A stretch of 64,000 nt of DNA. Origin: DASQHW01 sp038238245 (GTDB lineage: Bacteria > Actinomycetota > Acidimicrobiia > IMCC26256 > PALSA-610). Position numbers and translations under genes: made by a program. This document shows positions 9,208-17,031 of this stretch, piece after piece (positions within the stretch are counted from its first letter, which is position 1; the number at the start of each line of letters is the position of its first letter). A model generated the notes under the pieces. It was not told where the DNA came from. It searched no databases and worked only from the letters and a program-made list of their open reading frames with translations. The stretch is taken from contig JBBRXX010000006.1 in NCBI GenBank assembly GCA_038238245.1, forward strand, positions 62,001 to 126,000, written 5' to 3'.

Positions 9208-9718
9208 TGGCGGACTCCTTCAATATCGCTTGATCGTCGGCGACGGCGATGGCCAACCGTTGGTACGCGGCCCGAAGGGTGGAGGACACGGTGCCTCGCG
9301 CAACGTCCATCACCTCCGCGATCTCATGCTCGGTGAGCTGACCCACATGCCGTAACAGCACTGCAGTGCGTTGGCGGGGTGGCAACGCCGCGACCAACAG
9401 CCAGAGTTCGCCCGACGGCCCCGGCACGTCCTCGCGTCGTGGCCGTCCGACAAGACGCCGTTCCACTGCCCGCCGCCGGGCGCGCCGGCGCACGACATTG
9501 AGTGCCACGCGGTAGGTCCACCCGCTTGGTGAGGCCATTCGGGAGACTTGTGCCCAACGTTCGTAGGCGCGTGCCAACGCCTCGTCGGCGGCGTCGCAGG
9601 CGAGGTCGACCTCGCCGGCAGTCGCGGCCAACAGGGTGATCAACCGCGGGTGTACCTCGCGGTACCACGTCTCGAGATTCAGGGGCTCATCCGTGCTCAC
9701 ACAGCATGTGTAAGTCAC
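9200..9718 (-). CDS. ECF-type RNA polymerase sigma factor
   Basis: 172 residues with sigma-70 region 2 (DLACDAADEALARAYERW, then SPSGWTYRVALNVVRRRARR) and region 4 (VAALPPRQRTAVLLRHVG, LTEHEIAEVMDVARGTVSST). It lacks regions 1 and 3, as ECF sigmas do, and is the size of SigE-like actinobacterial ECFs. The true start may be a few codons inside (VSTDEPLN). It is the first gene of a two-gene operon with a membrane partner. The regulon is unknown; the neighbouring copper and envelope genes are natural candidates. Confidence 0.85.
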   Translation of the reverse strand: MTYTCCVSTDEPLNLETWYREVHPRLITLLAATAGEVDLACDAADEALARAYERWAQVSRMASPSGWTYRVALNVVRRRARRRAVERRLVGRPRREDVPGPSGELWLLVAALPPRQRTAVLLRHVGQLTEHEIAEVMDVARGTVSSTLRAAYQRLAIAVADDQAILKESANE

Positions 9719-9841
9719 GAAGGGCCGAAATTGCAGATTCGCGGGAGCGAATGTAGGACGTCAGAACTGGGTCATCGACGACGGGATCGAGGACGAGGCG
9801 GGGTCAGTGATGCTCGAGCTCGCGAGTGTCTTGCGCGCCCT

Positions 9842-12217
9842 TCACCGATGCACCTCTCCCAACGCGTGCTCGCGCTTTCGGTTGTCGGCCGGTTCTGCGC
9901 CACGCTGCCGGTCTACCGATGGCACCTGGTTCGGCAGACGCAGCCGCTTGAGCAACAGTGCGTTGACCGCGACGAGGAAGCTCGACCCCGACATCGAGAG
10001 TGCGGCGATCTCGGGTCTCAGCACCACGTCGAACGCGGGCTCGAAGACGCCGGCTGCGATGGGAAGGGCAATCGCGTTGTAGCCGATAGCCCATCCGAGA
10101 TTTTGTCGCATCTTGCGGACCGTGCCACGCCCGATCTCGAGTGCGACCGCGACGTCCAGTGGGTCCGATCGCATGAGCACCACGTCGGCGGTCTCGATAG
10201 CGACGTCGGTGCCCGCTCCGATCGCGATCCCGAGATCCGCTTGCGCGAGCGCGGGCGCGTCGTTCACGCCGTCACCGACCATGGCGACATGTTGGCCGTT
10301 CCGCTGGAGTTCGGCGACCTTCGCCGCCTTGTCCCCGGGCAAGACTTCGGCGATGACGGTGTCGATACGCAGCTCCGCTGCGATGCGCTGCGCGGTCGCT
10401 GCATTGTCGCCCGTCAGCATCGCCACTCGTACGCCGAGCTCATGCAGCCGCATGACCGCCACCGCGGACGTCGGGCGGGTGGCGTCGGCGATCGCGATGA
10501 GCCCCACCGCCCGACCGTCGAGGGTGACGATCACCACGGTGTGTCCGGTCCCTGCGAGCTCCTCGAGCGACGACGCAAGTGCGTCCAGTTGGACGCCCTC
10601 CCGCTGCATCATCCGCCGGTTGCCGACCGCGACCCGATGACCTTCGACGATGCCCACCGCACCGTGGCCGGGCACGTTCTCGAACGTCGCCGACCGAATC
10701 GCTGCAACGCCGAGCGCTTCGGCGCGTTCCACGATCGCGACCGCGAGGGGGTGCTCGGACTCTCGCTCGATTGCGGCGGCGGCGCGCAACATGCCGACGT
10801 CGCTAATGCCGTCGGCCGTCACAACGGTGACGACTTCGGGTGCGCCTTTCGTCAGGGTGCCGGTCTTATCCATGACCACGACGTCGATACGCGCCGAGGT
10901 CTCGAGCGCTTCTGCGTGCTTGAACAGCACACCGCGGCCCGCGCCCAGGCCCGTCCCGACCATGATCGCCGTCGGCGTCGCGAGGCCGAGCGCGTCCGGG
11001 CACGTGATTACCACGACCGTGATTGCGAACAACAGCGCGTCCTGTGCGGAGCGCCCGGCGACGACGAACCACGCGAGGAAGGTGCCCAAACCGCCGAGGA
11101 GCGCAACGAAGACCAACCAGAACGCCGCTCGGTCGGCAAGGCGTTGGCCCGGCGCCTTGGAGTTCTGTGCCTCCTGTACGAGCTTGACGATCTGCGCGAG
11201 TGCAGTGTCAGCGCCGACGTTTGTGGCCCGCACGCGCAGGGCGCCGTTCGTGTTGATCGTCGCACCCGTGACCGTCGCGCCCGACTCCTTGTGCACTGGC
11301 AGGCTCTCACCCGTGACCATCGACTCGTCGACTTCGCTGTCGCCCTGCTCCACGACGCCGTCGACGGGCACCTTTGCGCCCGGCCGGACGAGCAGCACGT
11401 CGCCCACCGCGACATCTGCCGTCGGGACCTCGACCGGTTCGCCGTTCCTGATGACGACCGCCATCGGCGGGGCGAGATCCAAGAGCCGCCGGATCGCTTC
11501 GTTCGCGCCGCCACGTGCGCGCATCTCAAACCAATGACCGAGCAGCACGAACGCGGTCAGCACCGTCGCGGCCTCGTAGAACACGTCCCCGCCGCCGGTC
11601 AGCGTCACCCCCACCGAATACACCCATCCGGCCGCGATTGCGACCGCGACGAGCACCATCATGTCGAGAGTTCGCGCCCGCAACGCGCGCCACGCGCCTC
11701 GGAAGAAGATCGCCGACGACCACAACACGACCGGCAAGCTGAGGAGCAGCTGGAAGACGTCGTCGCGCATCCCGAACGGCGCCGCGACGGTGAAGTGCAG
11801 CACGTCGCGCCCGATACTCGACCACAACAGGATGGGTACGGAAAAGACCGCGGCGACCACGAAACGATTCCGCATGTCGGCCGCCATCGCCGCCATCGAC
11901 ATGTCGTCGTGGCCATGTTTCTCGGCATGCGGCGGCCCCGCTTCCGAAGGCGCGCCATGCAATGGATCACAGACGTGCTCGGGTACCGACACGCCTCGGC
12001 AATGCAGACCGCACTCCTCGACCCACTGACGCAACGCCGCGATAGTCGTCACCTTGGGATCGAACTCCACGGTCGCGGTCTGTGCGACCGCATTCGCGTC
12101 GACGTGCACAACGCCCTGCCGGTTCCCCAGCACCCGTTCCACGACAGCGCTCTCGGTCGCGTATTGCAGACCGCGCGTCTCCAGTACGACTGTCGTGGTA
12201 CCGCCGTCCGTCGCCAC
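9842..12217 (-). CDS. P1B-type heavy-metal ATPase with CPD instead of CPC and an HMA domain lacking CxxC
   Basis: I start it at GTG 12217 because the preceding SHOCT gene stops one base upstream, giving 791 residues. The first 75 residues follow an HMA fold, but the metal motif is replaced by GLQYATES (about 17-23). A CGLHC pair (69-73) and a His-rich linker (about 79-104, including HAEKHGHDD) come next. The rest is a complete P-type ATPase: TGES, DKTGTLTKG (Asp450), SEHPLAVA, GDGVNDAPALAQADLG. The membrane metal site reads TCPDALGLATPTA (Cys406, Pro407, Asp408), not CPC. I recall other actinobacterial ATPases with this CPD signature. Copper export or cuproprotein metallation is likely, but the changed ligand could shift metal preference. 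Confidence 0.9.
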   Translation of the reverse strand: MATDGGTTTVVLETRGLQYATESAVVERVLGNRQGVVHVDANAVAQTATVEFDPKVTTIAALRQWVEECGLHCRGVSVPEHVCDPLHGAPSEAGPPHAEKHGHDDMSMAAMAADMRNRFVVAAVFSVPILLWSSIGRDVLHFTVAAPFGMRDDVFQLLLSLPVVLWSSAIFFRGAWRALRARTLDMMVLVAVAIAAGWVYSVGVTLTGGGDVFYEAATVLTAFVLLGHWFEMRARGGANEAIRRLLDLAPPMAVVIRNGEPVEVPTADVAVGDVLLVRPGAKVPVDGVVEQGDSEVDESMVTGESLPVHKESGATVTGATINTNGALRVRATNVGADTALAQIVKLVQEAQNSKAPGQRLADRAAFWLVFVALLGGLGTFLAWFVVAGRSAQDALLFAITVVVITCPDALGLATPTAIMVGTGLGAGRGVLFKHAEALETSARIDVVVMDKTGTLTKGAPEVVTVVTADGISDVGMLRAAAAIERESEHPLAVAIVERAEALGVAAIRSATFENVPGHGAVGIVEGHRVAVGNRRMMQREGVQLDALASSLEELAGTGHTVVIVTLDGRAVGLIAIADATRPTSAVAVMRLHELGVRVAMLTGDNAATAQRIAAELRIDTVIAEVLPGDKAAKVAELQRNGQHVAMVGDGVNDAPALAQADLGIAIGAGTDVAIETADVVLMRSDPLDVAVALEIGRGTVRKMRQNLGWAIGYNAIALPIAAGVFEPAFDVVLRPEIAALSMSGSSFLVAVNALLLKRLRLPNQVPSVDRQRGAEPADNRKREHALGEVHR

Positions 12218-12218
12218 G

Positions 12219-12452
12219 TTAGCGCCCGGCGTGAGGCGCGAGATCGTCAAAGCGCCGGTGGTATTCGTCGGCGCCGATCTCACCACGCGCGTAGCGCTCC
12301 GCCAGGATGCTCGGCACGTCGCTTGTGGGCCGGCTCCCGAGCGATCGCACGACCGCAACGATCGCCGCGGCAATGAGCCCCCAGAACACCACCATCATTG
12401 CGCTCATCCAGAACCAGTCCCAACCTGTGCCGTGCCACCACCACATCATCAT
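12219..12452 (-). CDS. Small SHOCT-domain membrane protein
   Basis: 77 residues. A Met/Trp-rich N-terminus (MMMWWWHGTGWDWFWMS) leads into one membrane span (VVFWGLIAAAIVAVV). The C-terminal SHOCT motif reads ILAERYARGEIGADEYHRRF. The Met, Trp and His residues at the membrane face could contact Cu(I), which is inference. A GGAGGTG ribosome site precedes it. Its stop codon is one base from the GTG of the CPD ATPase, so the two are translationally coupled. SHOCT proteins are often small partners of transport systems and oligomerise. Confidence 0.8.
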   Translation of the reverse strand: MMMWWWHGTGWDWFWMSAMMVVFWGLIAAAIVAVVRSLGSRPTSDVPSILAERYARGEIGADEYHRRFDDLAPHAGR

Positions 12453-12570
12453 CGGGCACCTCCGCAGCCTTGCCCGTAGCCATCATCGCTACGACGTCGT
12501 GTCGTTGTGAGTTCCATCCTGCCCCAGGTGCGCGGACCTTCGGCCCTTCCGAGCCCGACGGGAGGCGTCG

Positions 12571-13581
12571 TCAGGCCCGCAGCGTCTCGACGCACCAAGC
12601 GGGTGCAACCAGGGGGAGATGATGATTGCCCCCGACCACCCGGAGTTCGCACCCGGGGTACTTCGACGCGAGTTCCGCTGCGTACGCTGCGTCTGCGATG
12701 CTCTCTTCGGAGGAAACGCACAGCACCACCTCCACGCCCGCCCGTGCCAGCCTGGCCAATGGCGTCTCCACCTGGTCGCGCAGGAGGATGCCCTCGAGTG
12801 CGCCGAAGTAGGACACCCAGGTGTGCTGGGTTCCCGCACGCGCGATGGGCACGGGGAGCGATGGGTTGGCGACTGCTGCCAACCAGCCTGCCAGCTGACG
12901 ATGACGGCACATCCACGCGCACGCGAGCTTCGCGGCATCGGTATCGAGCGCGAACAACCGATCGAACAGGCTCATACGAGTAATCGCGCGCCGCATCTCG
13001 AGGCCGGATCGTTGCAAGGGCGGATTCCACGCCACAACGCGTTGCACGCCCTCTGGGTGACGTGCTGCCCACCACAACGCCAGTAGCGCGCCCATCGAGT
13101 GCCCGGCGACAACGACATGGTGAGACCCGGGCGACACCGCGTTCATTTCCGAGTCAAGCGCCTCGAGCTGGCCCGCGAGCCCGTAGTCGGTGAAGGGCGC
13201 GTCGATCGATCCTCCGAATCCCGCGAGGTCGGGAGCTATGAGCCGCCCGCCGTCCGCCAGTTGGTCGAACGCGCTCCCGAAGTAGTCGCCGCTCGCGACC
13301 AGCCCATGCAGAAGTAGGAATACGCGACCACTCTCTCCAGCAATGCGAACGCGCAAGCCCCCGACGCTGAGGCGTTTTCCGGCTCCCGCGCGCCACTTGC
13401 GTACCGCTGGGCTCAGGCGGTGACGAACGAGCCAGCAGGACGCCAAGACCAAGGGCAGAGCGATCGCGTTGCAGACAGGGCGATGCGTTCGCACAAGTTC
13501 AACCTGCAGGGTGTTCTTGTGCTCTGCGTCCGTCGCGACGCCGTGTTCGGTGGACGCGACGGACGTACTGTACTGACGCAT
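12571..13581 (-). CDS. Alpha/beta-hydrolase fold protein
   Basis: 336 residues from ATG 13581 (MRQYSTS...), the first start outside the neighbouring NlpC/P60 gene. A hydrophobic stretch near residue 40 (ALPLVLASCWLVRH) may be a membrane anchor. The hydrolase core shows the oxyanion motif LLLHGLVASGDYFG, the nucleophile elbow VAGHSMGAL, and the late His in VVGGNHHLPLV. Such proteins cleave esters, peptides or C-C bonds; the substrate is not readable. It follows the NlpC/P60 gene on the same strand with a 44-bp gap, so the two may be co-transcribed. Confidence 0.82.
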   Translation of the reverse strand: MRQYSTSVASTEHGVATDAEHKNTLQVELVRTHRPVCNAIALPLVLASCWLVRHRLSPAVRKWRAGAGKRLSVGGLRVRIAGESGRVFLLLHGLVASGDYFGSAFDQLADGGRLIAPDLAGFGGSIDAPFTDYGLAGQLEALDSEMNAVSPGSHHVVVAGHSMGALLALWWAARHPEGVQRVVAWNPPLQRSGLEMRRAITRMSLFDRLFALDTDAAKLACAWMCRHRQLAGWLAAVANPSLPVPIARAGTQHTWVSYFGALEGILLRDQVETPLARLARAGVEVVLCVSSEESIADAAYAAELASKYPGCELRVVGGNHHLPLVAPAWCVETLRA

Positions 13582-13625
13582 CCGCGACTTCTTCCCATGA
13601 GGTTCCTGCGAGATCTCCCGAGCCG

Positions 13626-14747
13626 TTATCCCGGGCGCACGGCGTACTGGAATCCCTCGCGGAAGACCGGTTGGAGCTTCACGAAGTCGCCCGTGTGTGT
13701 CGCGGAGACGGTCATGCCGCCGCCCACGTACATGCCGACGTGGTGGTGATCGGGGTAATAGATGACGAGATCGCCGGGCTGCATCGCGTTGTCGGGGACG
13801 CGCGGGAACATGTTGCCTTGGGCAATTGAGCCGTGCGGCATGGACACGCCGGCCTGCGCCCACGCCATCATCGTCAGTCCGGAGCAGTCGTAAGAGTCTG
13901 GTCCGATGCCGGCATATTGGTATGGCTTGCCGAGTTGCGCATTTGCATACGCGACTGCGGCGGCTGCGCCGCCCGATGGGGCAGGAGTGTTGGGGACGGG
14001 CGGGCTGATTGAGCCCATGGTGCCAGCTGGCGCCACCGCGCCACCCCTCGGGGGTGCCGGTCTCGGCGCGGCGGCGCGCAGTTTTGCAAGTTGGGCGTCG
14101 CTGCGGGCCTTTTCCGCGGCCGCCTTGCGCGCTTCATCTTGTTTGATCAGCGTCGCGATCTCTCCGTTGACCCGAGCGAGAAGCTGCGCCTGTCTGCCGT
14201 TGGCGGCCTCAACATCACGCCGCCGAGCGTCGATCGCGTCGATCTCATCTTGCGCGTCCTTGCGTGCCTTCTCGAGCTGAGCTTGCGTCGAATGCAGGTC
14301 TTCACGGGCGCCTGCGAGTCGCTGAAGCAGCAAGAGATCTCGGTCGGCGGTTGAGGTCGCGTACTTGGCGCGACTTCCTGCCTCGTTCATCGTTGACGTG
14401 TCGATCCAGTTGAGTGGCGTTTCTGCACCAGCGTCGACGTACATCGCCACCACACGTTGACCGACGAGGGCGCGAATACGATCAGTCTGAGCCTGCGCGC
14501 CTGCAACTCGTTCCTGAACGCGTGCGATGTTCATGGTGGCGTCGTCGAGCCGAAGTTTCGCTTCGTCGTAGTGCTCCGCCAATCTTGAGATCTTTTCACC
14601 GTTTGCTTCGATTTCTTGTTGCAGCTTCTGGGCCTGCGCTCGTTTGTCGTCGACGGTCGCGGCAGAAGCGCTTCCAACACTGAGCACGCTGGCGATGAGC
14701 GCGATACTCATCCCGGCGGCCGCCAGGCGAGCGAATCGGTGCTTCAT
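13626..14747 (-). CDS. Secreted NlpC/P60 peptidoglycan endopeptidase (RipA-like)
   Basis: 373 residues. Signal peptide: a basic start and hydrophobic core ending ...GSASA near residue 29. Residues 30-210 form a long coiled coil (KLQQEIEANGEKISRLAEHY...), then a Pro-rich linker, then the NlpC/P60 domain in the last 110 residues. The catalytic Cys is in DSYDCSGLTMMAW and the His in DHHHVGMYVGGG; a THTGD stretch may supply the third residue. These enzymes cut D-Glu/mDAP bonds in peptidoglycan, usually at division, and the coiled coil controls access. Two BlaI-type dyads lie within 225 bp upstream, so beta-lactam or wall-stress control is likely. Confidence 0.92.
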   Translation of the reverse strand: MKHRFARLAAAGMSIALIASVLSVGSASAATVDDKRAQAQKLQQEIEANGEKISRLAEHYDEAKLRLDDATMNIARVQERVAGAQAQTDRIRALVGQRVVAMYVDAGAETPLNWIDTSTMNEAGSRAKYATSTADRDLLLLQRLAGAREDLHSTQAQLEKARKDAQDEIDAIDARRRDVEAANGRQAQLLARVNGEIATLIKQDEARKAAAEKARSDAQLAKLRAAAPRPAPPRGGAVAPAGTMGSISPPVPNTPAPSGGAAAAVAYANAQLGKPYQYAGIGPDSYDCSGLTMMAWAQAGVSMPHGSIAQGNMFPRVPDNAMQPGDLVIYYPDHHHVGMYVGGGMTVSATHTGDFVKLQPVFREGFQYAVRPG

Positions 14748-14842
14748 GGGGACTCTCTCTGGGCGAACGCCGGTCGTGGGTCCTTACGGAGCGCTGGTTC
14801 GCGCCATTCCAGTTGTACGCGAAAGCGGCGCCGTCGCGAAGG

Positions 14843-14861
14843 CTACGACACTAAGTCGTAG
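14843..14861. promoter_or_regulatory. BlaI-type operator before the NlpC/P60 gene
   Basis: CTACGAC (14843-14849) and GTCGTAG (14855-14861) form a perfect 7-bp dyad with a 5-bp spacer, 96 bp upstream of the NlpC/P60 start at 14747. It belongs to the set of three CTACG/CGTAG dyads in this window. BlaI/MecI/CopY repressors bind dyads with a TAC...GTA core. Confidence 0.65.
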
Positions 14862-14951
14862 ATCAGGCGCTTCTCCAATCCGCGCGCTGCGCGCGCAGAG
14901 TGTTGAAAGCGCGCGCCACGGGACTAGTGCTGGACGCGCACCGGTTCTCGA

Positions 14952-14971
14952 AACTACGACATAGCGTAGTT
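14952..14971. promoter_or_regulatory. BlaI-type operator before the lipoprotein operon
   Basis: AACTACG (14952-14958) and CGTAGTT (14965-14971) form a perfect dyad with a 6-bp spacer, 54 bp upstream of the lipoprotein start at 15025. Core and spacing (CTACG-N6-CGTAG) match the site at 19642-19659 exactly. Because the lipoprotein and the NlpC/P60 gene are divergent, this site and 14843-14861 together may control both. Confidence 0.7.
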
Positions 14972-15024
14972 GTACGAACCGTCCGCGAAGGGACAGAAGT
15001 GGCGAGTAACGATTCGGGCACCGT

Positions 15025-15423
15025 GTGCGCCCGCGCTTGAGCGCGCTCGCCGCTGCGGCAATGCTTGTCTCGTCGTGTCAAGGCGCTAGCAGCGAGGCTC
15101 AGGTCCCTGGGCTTCCGCCGCGCAAGGTCGCAGTAGGCAACGTTGAGGTCACAGTGACACCCCGGATACTCAACAGCGCGCGAGCACGCTTCGATGTCTC
15201 CCTCGATGCGCGGTCGGGCACGCTCGACGGGGACCTTGCCGAGTCCTCGATACTCACCGTTGGCGGTCGCACATGGGGACACGCTCATTGGAACGGCGAC
15301 AAGCCTGGCCGCAGTCATCGCGCCGGCTCGTTGGAATATGACGCGCTCGGAGTCGCCACAGGTCCTGTCCGCCTGGTCATCGGCGCCCTTCCACAGACGG
15401 CGATCGTTGAGTGGCAACGATGA
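15025..15423 (+). CDS. Small secreted lipoprotein, function unknown
   Basis: 132 residues from GTG 15025. A short hydrophobic signal ends in a lipobox-like AMLVSSC (Cys18), so a lipid-anchored exported protein is likely. The rest (VAVGNVEVTVTPRILNSARA, RFDVSLDARSGTLDGDLAES) looks like a beta-rich domain with no named family that I recognise. Its stop overlaps the next start as ATGA. Transcription probably begins near the dyad at 14952-14971, so BlaI control is inferred. Confidence 0.7.
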   Translation: MRPRLSALAAAAMLVSSCQGASSEAQVPGLPPRKVAVGNVEVTVTPRILNSARARFDVSLDARSGTLDGDLAESSILTVGGRTWGHAHWNGDKPGRSHRAGSLEYDALGVATGPVRLVIGALPQTAIVEWQR

Positions 15424-15647
15424 GCCGCAGGGGCGGCAATAGACGAGCGATTGAGGCCGCGGTCATCCTCGGGAGCGTCGCACTGCTTGCATCTGTCGTA
15501 TTCCGCAGGGCCGCATTTGGCCTCGGCATTCTGGCGGGCGCGCTTTTTGTAGCGGGTTTTGTGACCGTAACGTCGGGCGCACGGCTCAGTCACCGTCCGG
15601 GACGCGGGTCGGCTGCCCCGGACGACCACGGCGAAAGGTCTGCATAG
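15420..15647 (+). CDS. Small two-span membrane protein
   Basis: 75 residues from ATG 15420, whose ATGA overlaps the lipoprotein stop. Two hydrophobic helices (AIEAAVILGSVALLASVVF and FGLGILAGALFVAGFVTVT) separated by RRAA, with charged tails. No recognised family. Translational coupling suggests it works with the preceding lipoprotein in the envelope. Confidence 0.6.
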   Translation: MSRRGGNRRAIEAAVILGSVALLASVVFRRAAFGLGILAGALFVAGFVTVTSGARLSHRPGRGSAAPDDHGERSA

Positions 15648-15725
15648 AGAAGCGACGCACGTCTCACCGAATCAGGCACAATCGCGTCAACATCTCGTCG
15701 GGAAACCCGGCTGAAGGAGTTGCGA

Positions 15726-16094
15726 GTGAACGACCGACGCCTGACAGGCGAGCTAGAGCATGAAGTGCTGAGCGCGCTCTGGACAATGGACGAGGCCGCG
15801 ACACCGGCTGACGTTCGGGACGAGCTGGACACTGATCTCGCGTATACAACGATCATGACGATTCTCACGCGGCTATGGCAGAAGGACCTTGTGACCCGCG
15901 AACGCCGAGGAAGGGCCTACGCATACGCGCCGGCCGTCACCGAGGCGGAACTCACGGCACAGCGTATGCAAGCCATACTGGCCGCCGCTTCGGACCGCAA
16001 AGCCGCGCTCAACGGTTTCGCTCGTTCGCTTTCCGCTCGCGAGGCGCGCGCACTGAAGGCCGTGCTCGACGGCAGCGACCGTAAGAGGCGTTGA
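15726..16094 (+). CDS. blaI: BlaI/MecI/CopY-family transcriptional repressor
   Basis: 122 residues from GTG 15726 with AAGGAG at 15714-15719. The winged helix reads LTGELEHEVLSALWTMD, then TPADVRDELDTDLAYTTIMTILTRLWQKDLVTRERRGRAYAY, the hallmark of penicillinase repressors, followed by a C-terminal dimerisation and cleavage region. BlaI is normally inactivated by a partner M56 metalloprotease, and that gene follows one base later. Three matching dyads in the neighbourhood are the probable binding sites; none is obvious before blaI itself. Confidence 0.92.
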   Translation: MNDRRLTGELEHEVLSALWTMDEAATPADVRDELDTDLAYTTIMTILTRLWQKDLVTRERRGRAYAYAPAVTEAELTAQRMQAILAAASDRKAALNGFARSLSAREARALKAVLDGSDRKRR

Positions 16095-16095
16095 C

Positions 16096-16986
16096 GTGCA
16101 CCGCGCTGTATTCGTCGCTGTGGGGGTGGCCGCCGGCAGCGCCGCAGTGGCGTTTCTGATCTCGCGCCACATTCGGCCCGCGACGGCGACGCGCGCCATC
16201 ACGATGCTCGCGGTTGTATCGGCGCTCTCCACGCTCTGGACACTCTTGCTCGTCGCCAGCTCGAACCTTGTTCAGCTCCACGGCGTCGCGGAACGGCTTT
16301 CTTGGTGCAGCAAACTCCTCGCGACCCATCGGGGCACCATCTCACCAGTCGGCGCTGGCGCGATTCTCGCTCTTGGCGCGACCGTCTTCTCGGCACTACG
16401 AATGTTTCTGTGCCAGCGACGCCTTCGGGCGCCGAAAGGTCAGAGGGATCTCGCGATCGTACCGTCCGACGTGCCGACCGCCTTCGCGCTTCCCGGCCAG
16501 CTTGGTCATCACGGTCAAGTCGTCGTCTCGACAGGGATGTTGCGATCACTTGAACCGGATGAACGGCGTGCGCTCCTGGCGCACGAACGGGCGCACCTCC
16601 GCTGTCATCACCACCGGTTCGTCCGGCTGACGCAGCTCGCAGGGGCCGCGGTCCCGATGCTCATGCCGCTCTACCGGCGGGTTCGATATGCGACGGAGCG
16701 CTGGGCGGACGAGGAAGCCGTGCGCGAGGTCGGCAGCCGTGTTGTGGTGGCACGAGCGATCGCACGCGCCGCGCTGGCACAAACCGGCGCCATCGATATG
16801 GCCCTCGGTATGGCCGACACCGGCGTTGTAGAACGCGTTGAATCGCTTCTCAACGACGTGCCCCGACCATCCCGATGCTTTGAGATTGGCGCGATAAGTG
16901 CGGTGCTCGTCGCGATTGGCGGTCTCGCAACCTCGCTCATACTCGTCGAGCCGTGGGCGGCGGATCTGCTGGGCCTGTGTCGCTGA
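16096..16986 (+). CDS. M56-family (BlaR1/MecR1-like) membrane metalloprotease
   Basis: 296 residues from GTG 16096, one base after the blaI stop. Several membrane spans surround a zinc-protease motif: LLAHERAHLRCHHHR contains HExxH, and the downstream RWADEEAV supplies the third-ligand region. It lacks the penicillin-binding sensor domain of full BlaR1, as is usual in actinobacteria, so the inducing signal is unknown. On activation such proteases cleave the partner repressor. Tight pairing with blaI makes the assignment firm. Confidence 0.88.
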   Translation: MHRAVFVAVGVAAGSAAVAFLISRHIRPATATRAITMLAVVSALSTLWTLLLVASSNLVQLHGVAERLSWCSKLLATHRGTISPVGAGAILALGATVFSALRMFLCQRRLRAPKGQRDLAIVPSDVPTAFALPGQLGHHGQVVVSTGMLRSLEPDERRALLAHERAHLRCHHHRFVRLTQLAGAAVPMLMPLYRRVRYATERWADEEAVREVGSRVVVARAIARAALAQTGAIDMALGMADTGVVERVESLLNDVPRPSRCFEIGAISAVLVAIGGLATSLILVEPWAADLLGLCR

Positions 16987-17031
16987 TGGAACTACAGATG
17001 CGCGGGCAAGGCGCGCCGGCCGGGTGACTCC

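Noticed and set aside
9548..12376. A 942-codon open frame antisense to the CPD ATPase
   Set aside because: The product is Arg/His/Asp-rich without any motif; it mirrors the GC-rich codon bias of the real ATPase on the other strand.
12485..12500. A fourth BlaI-type dyad (CTACGAC next to GTCGTGT) upstream of the SHOCT gene
   Set aside because: The second half does not match CGTAG and there is no spacer; short ACGACGTCGT palindromes are expected by chance in this GC-rich DNA.
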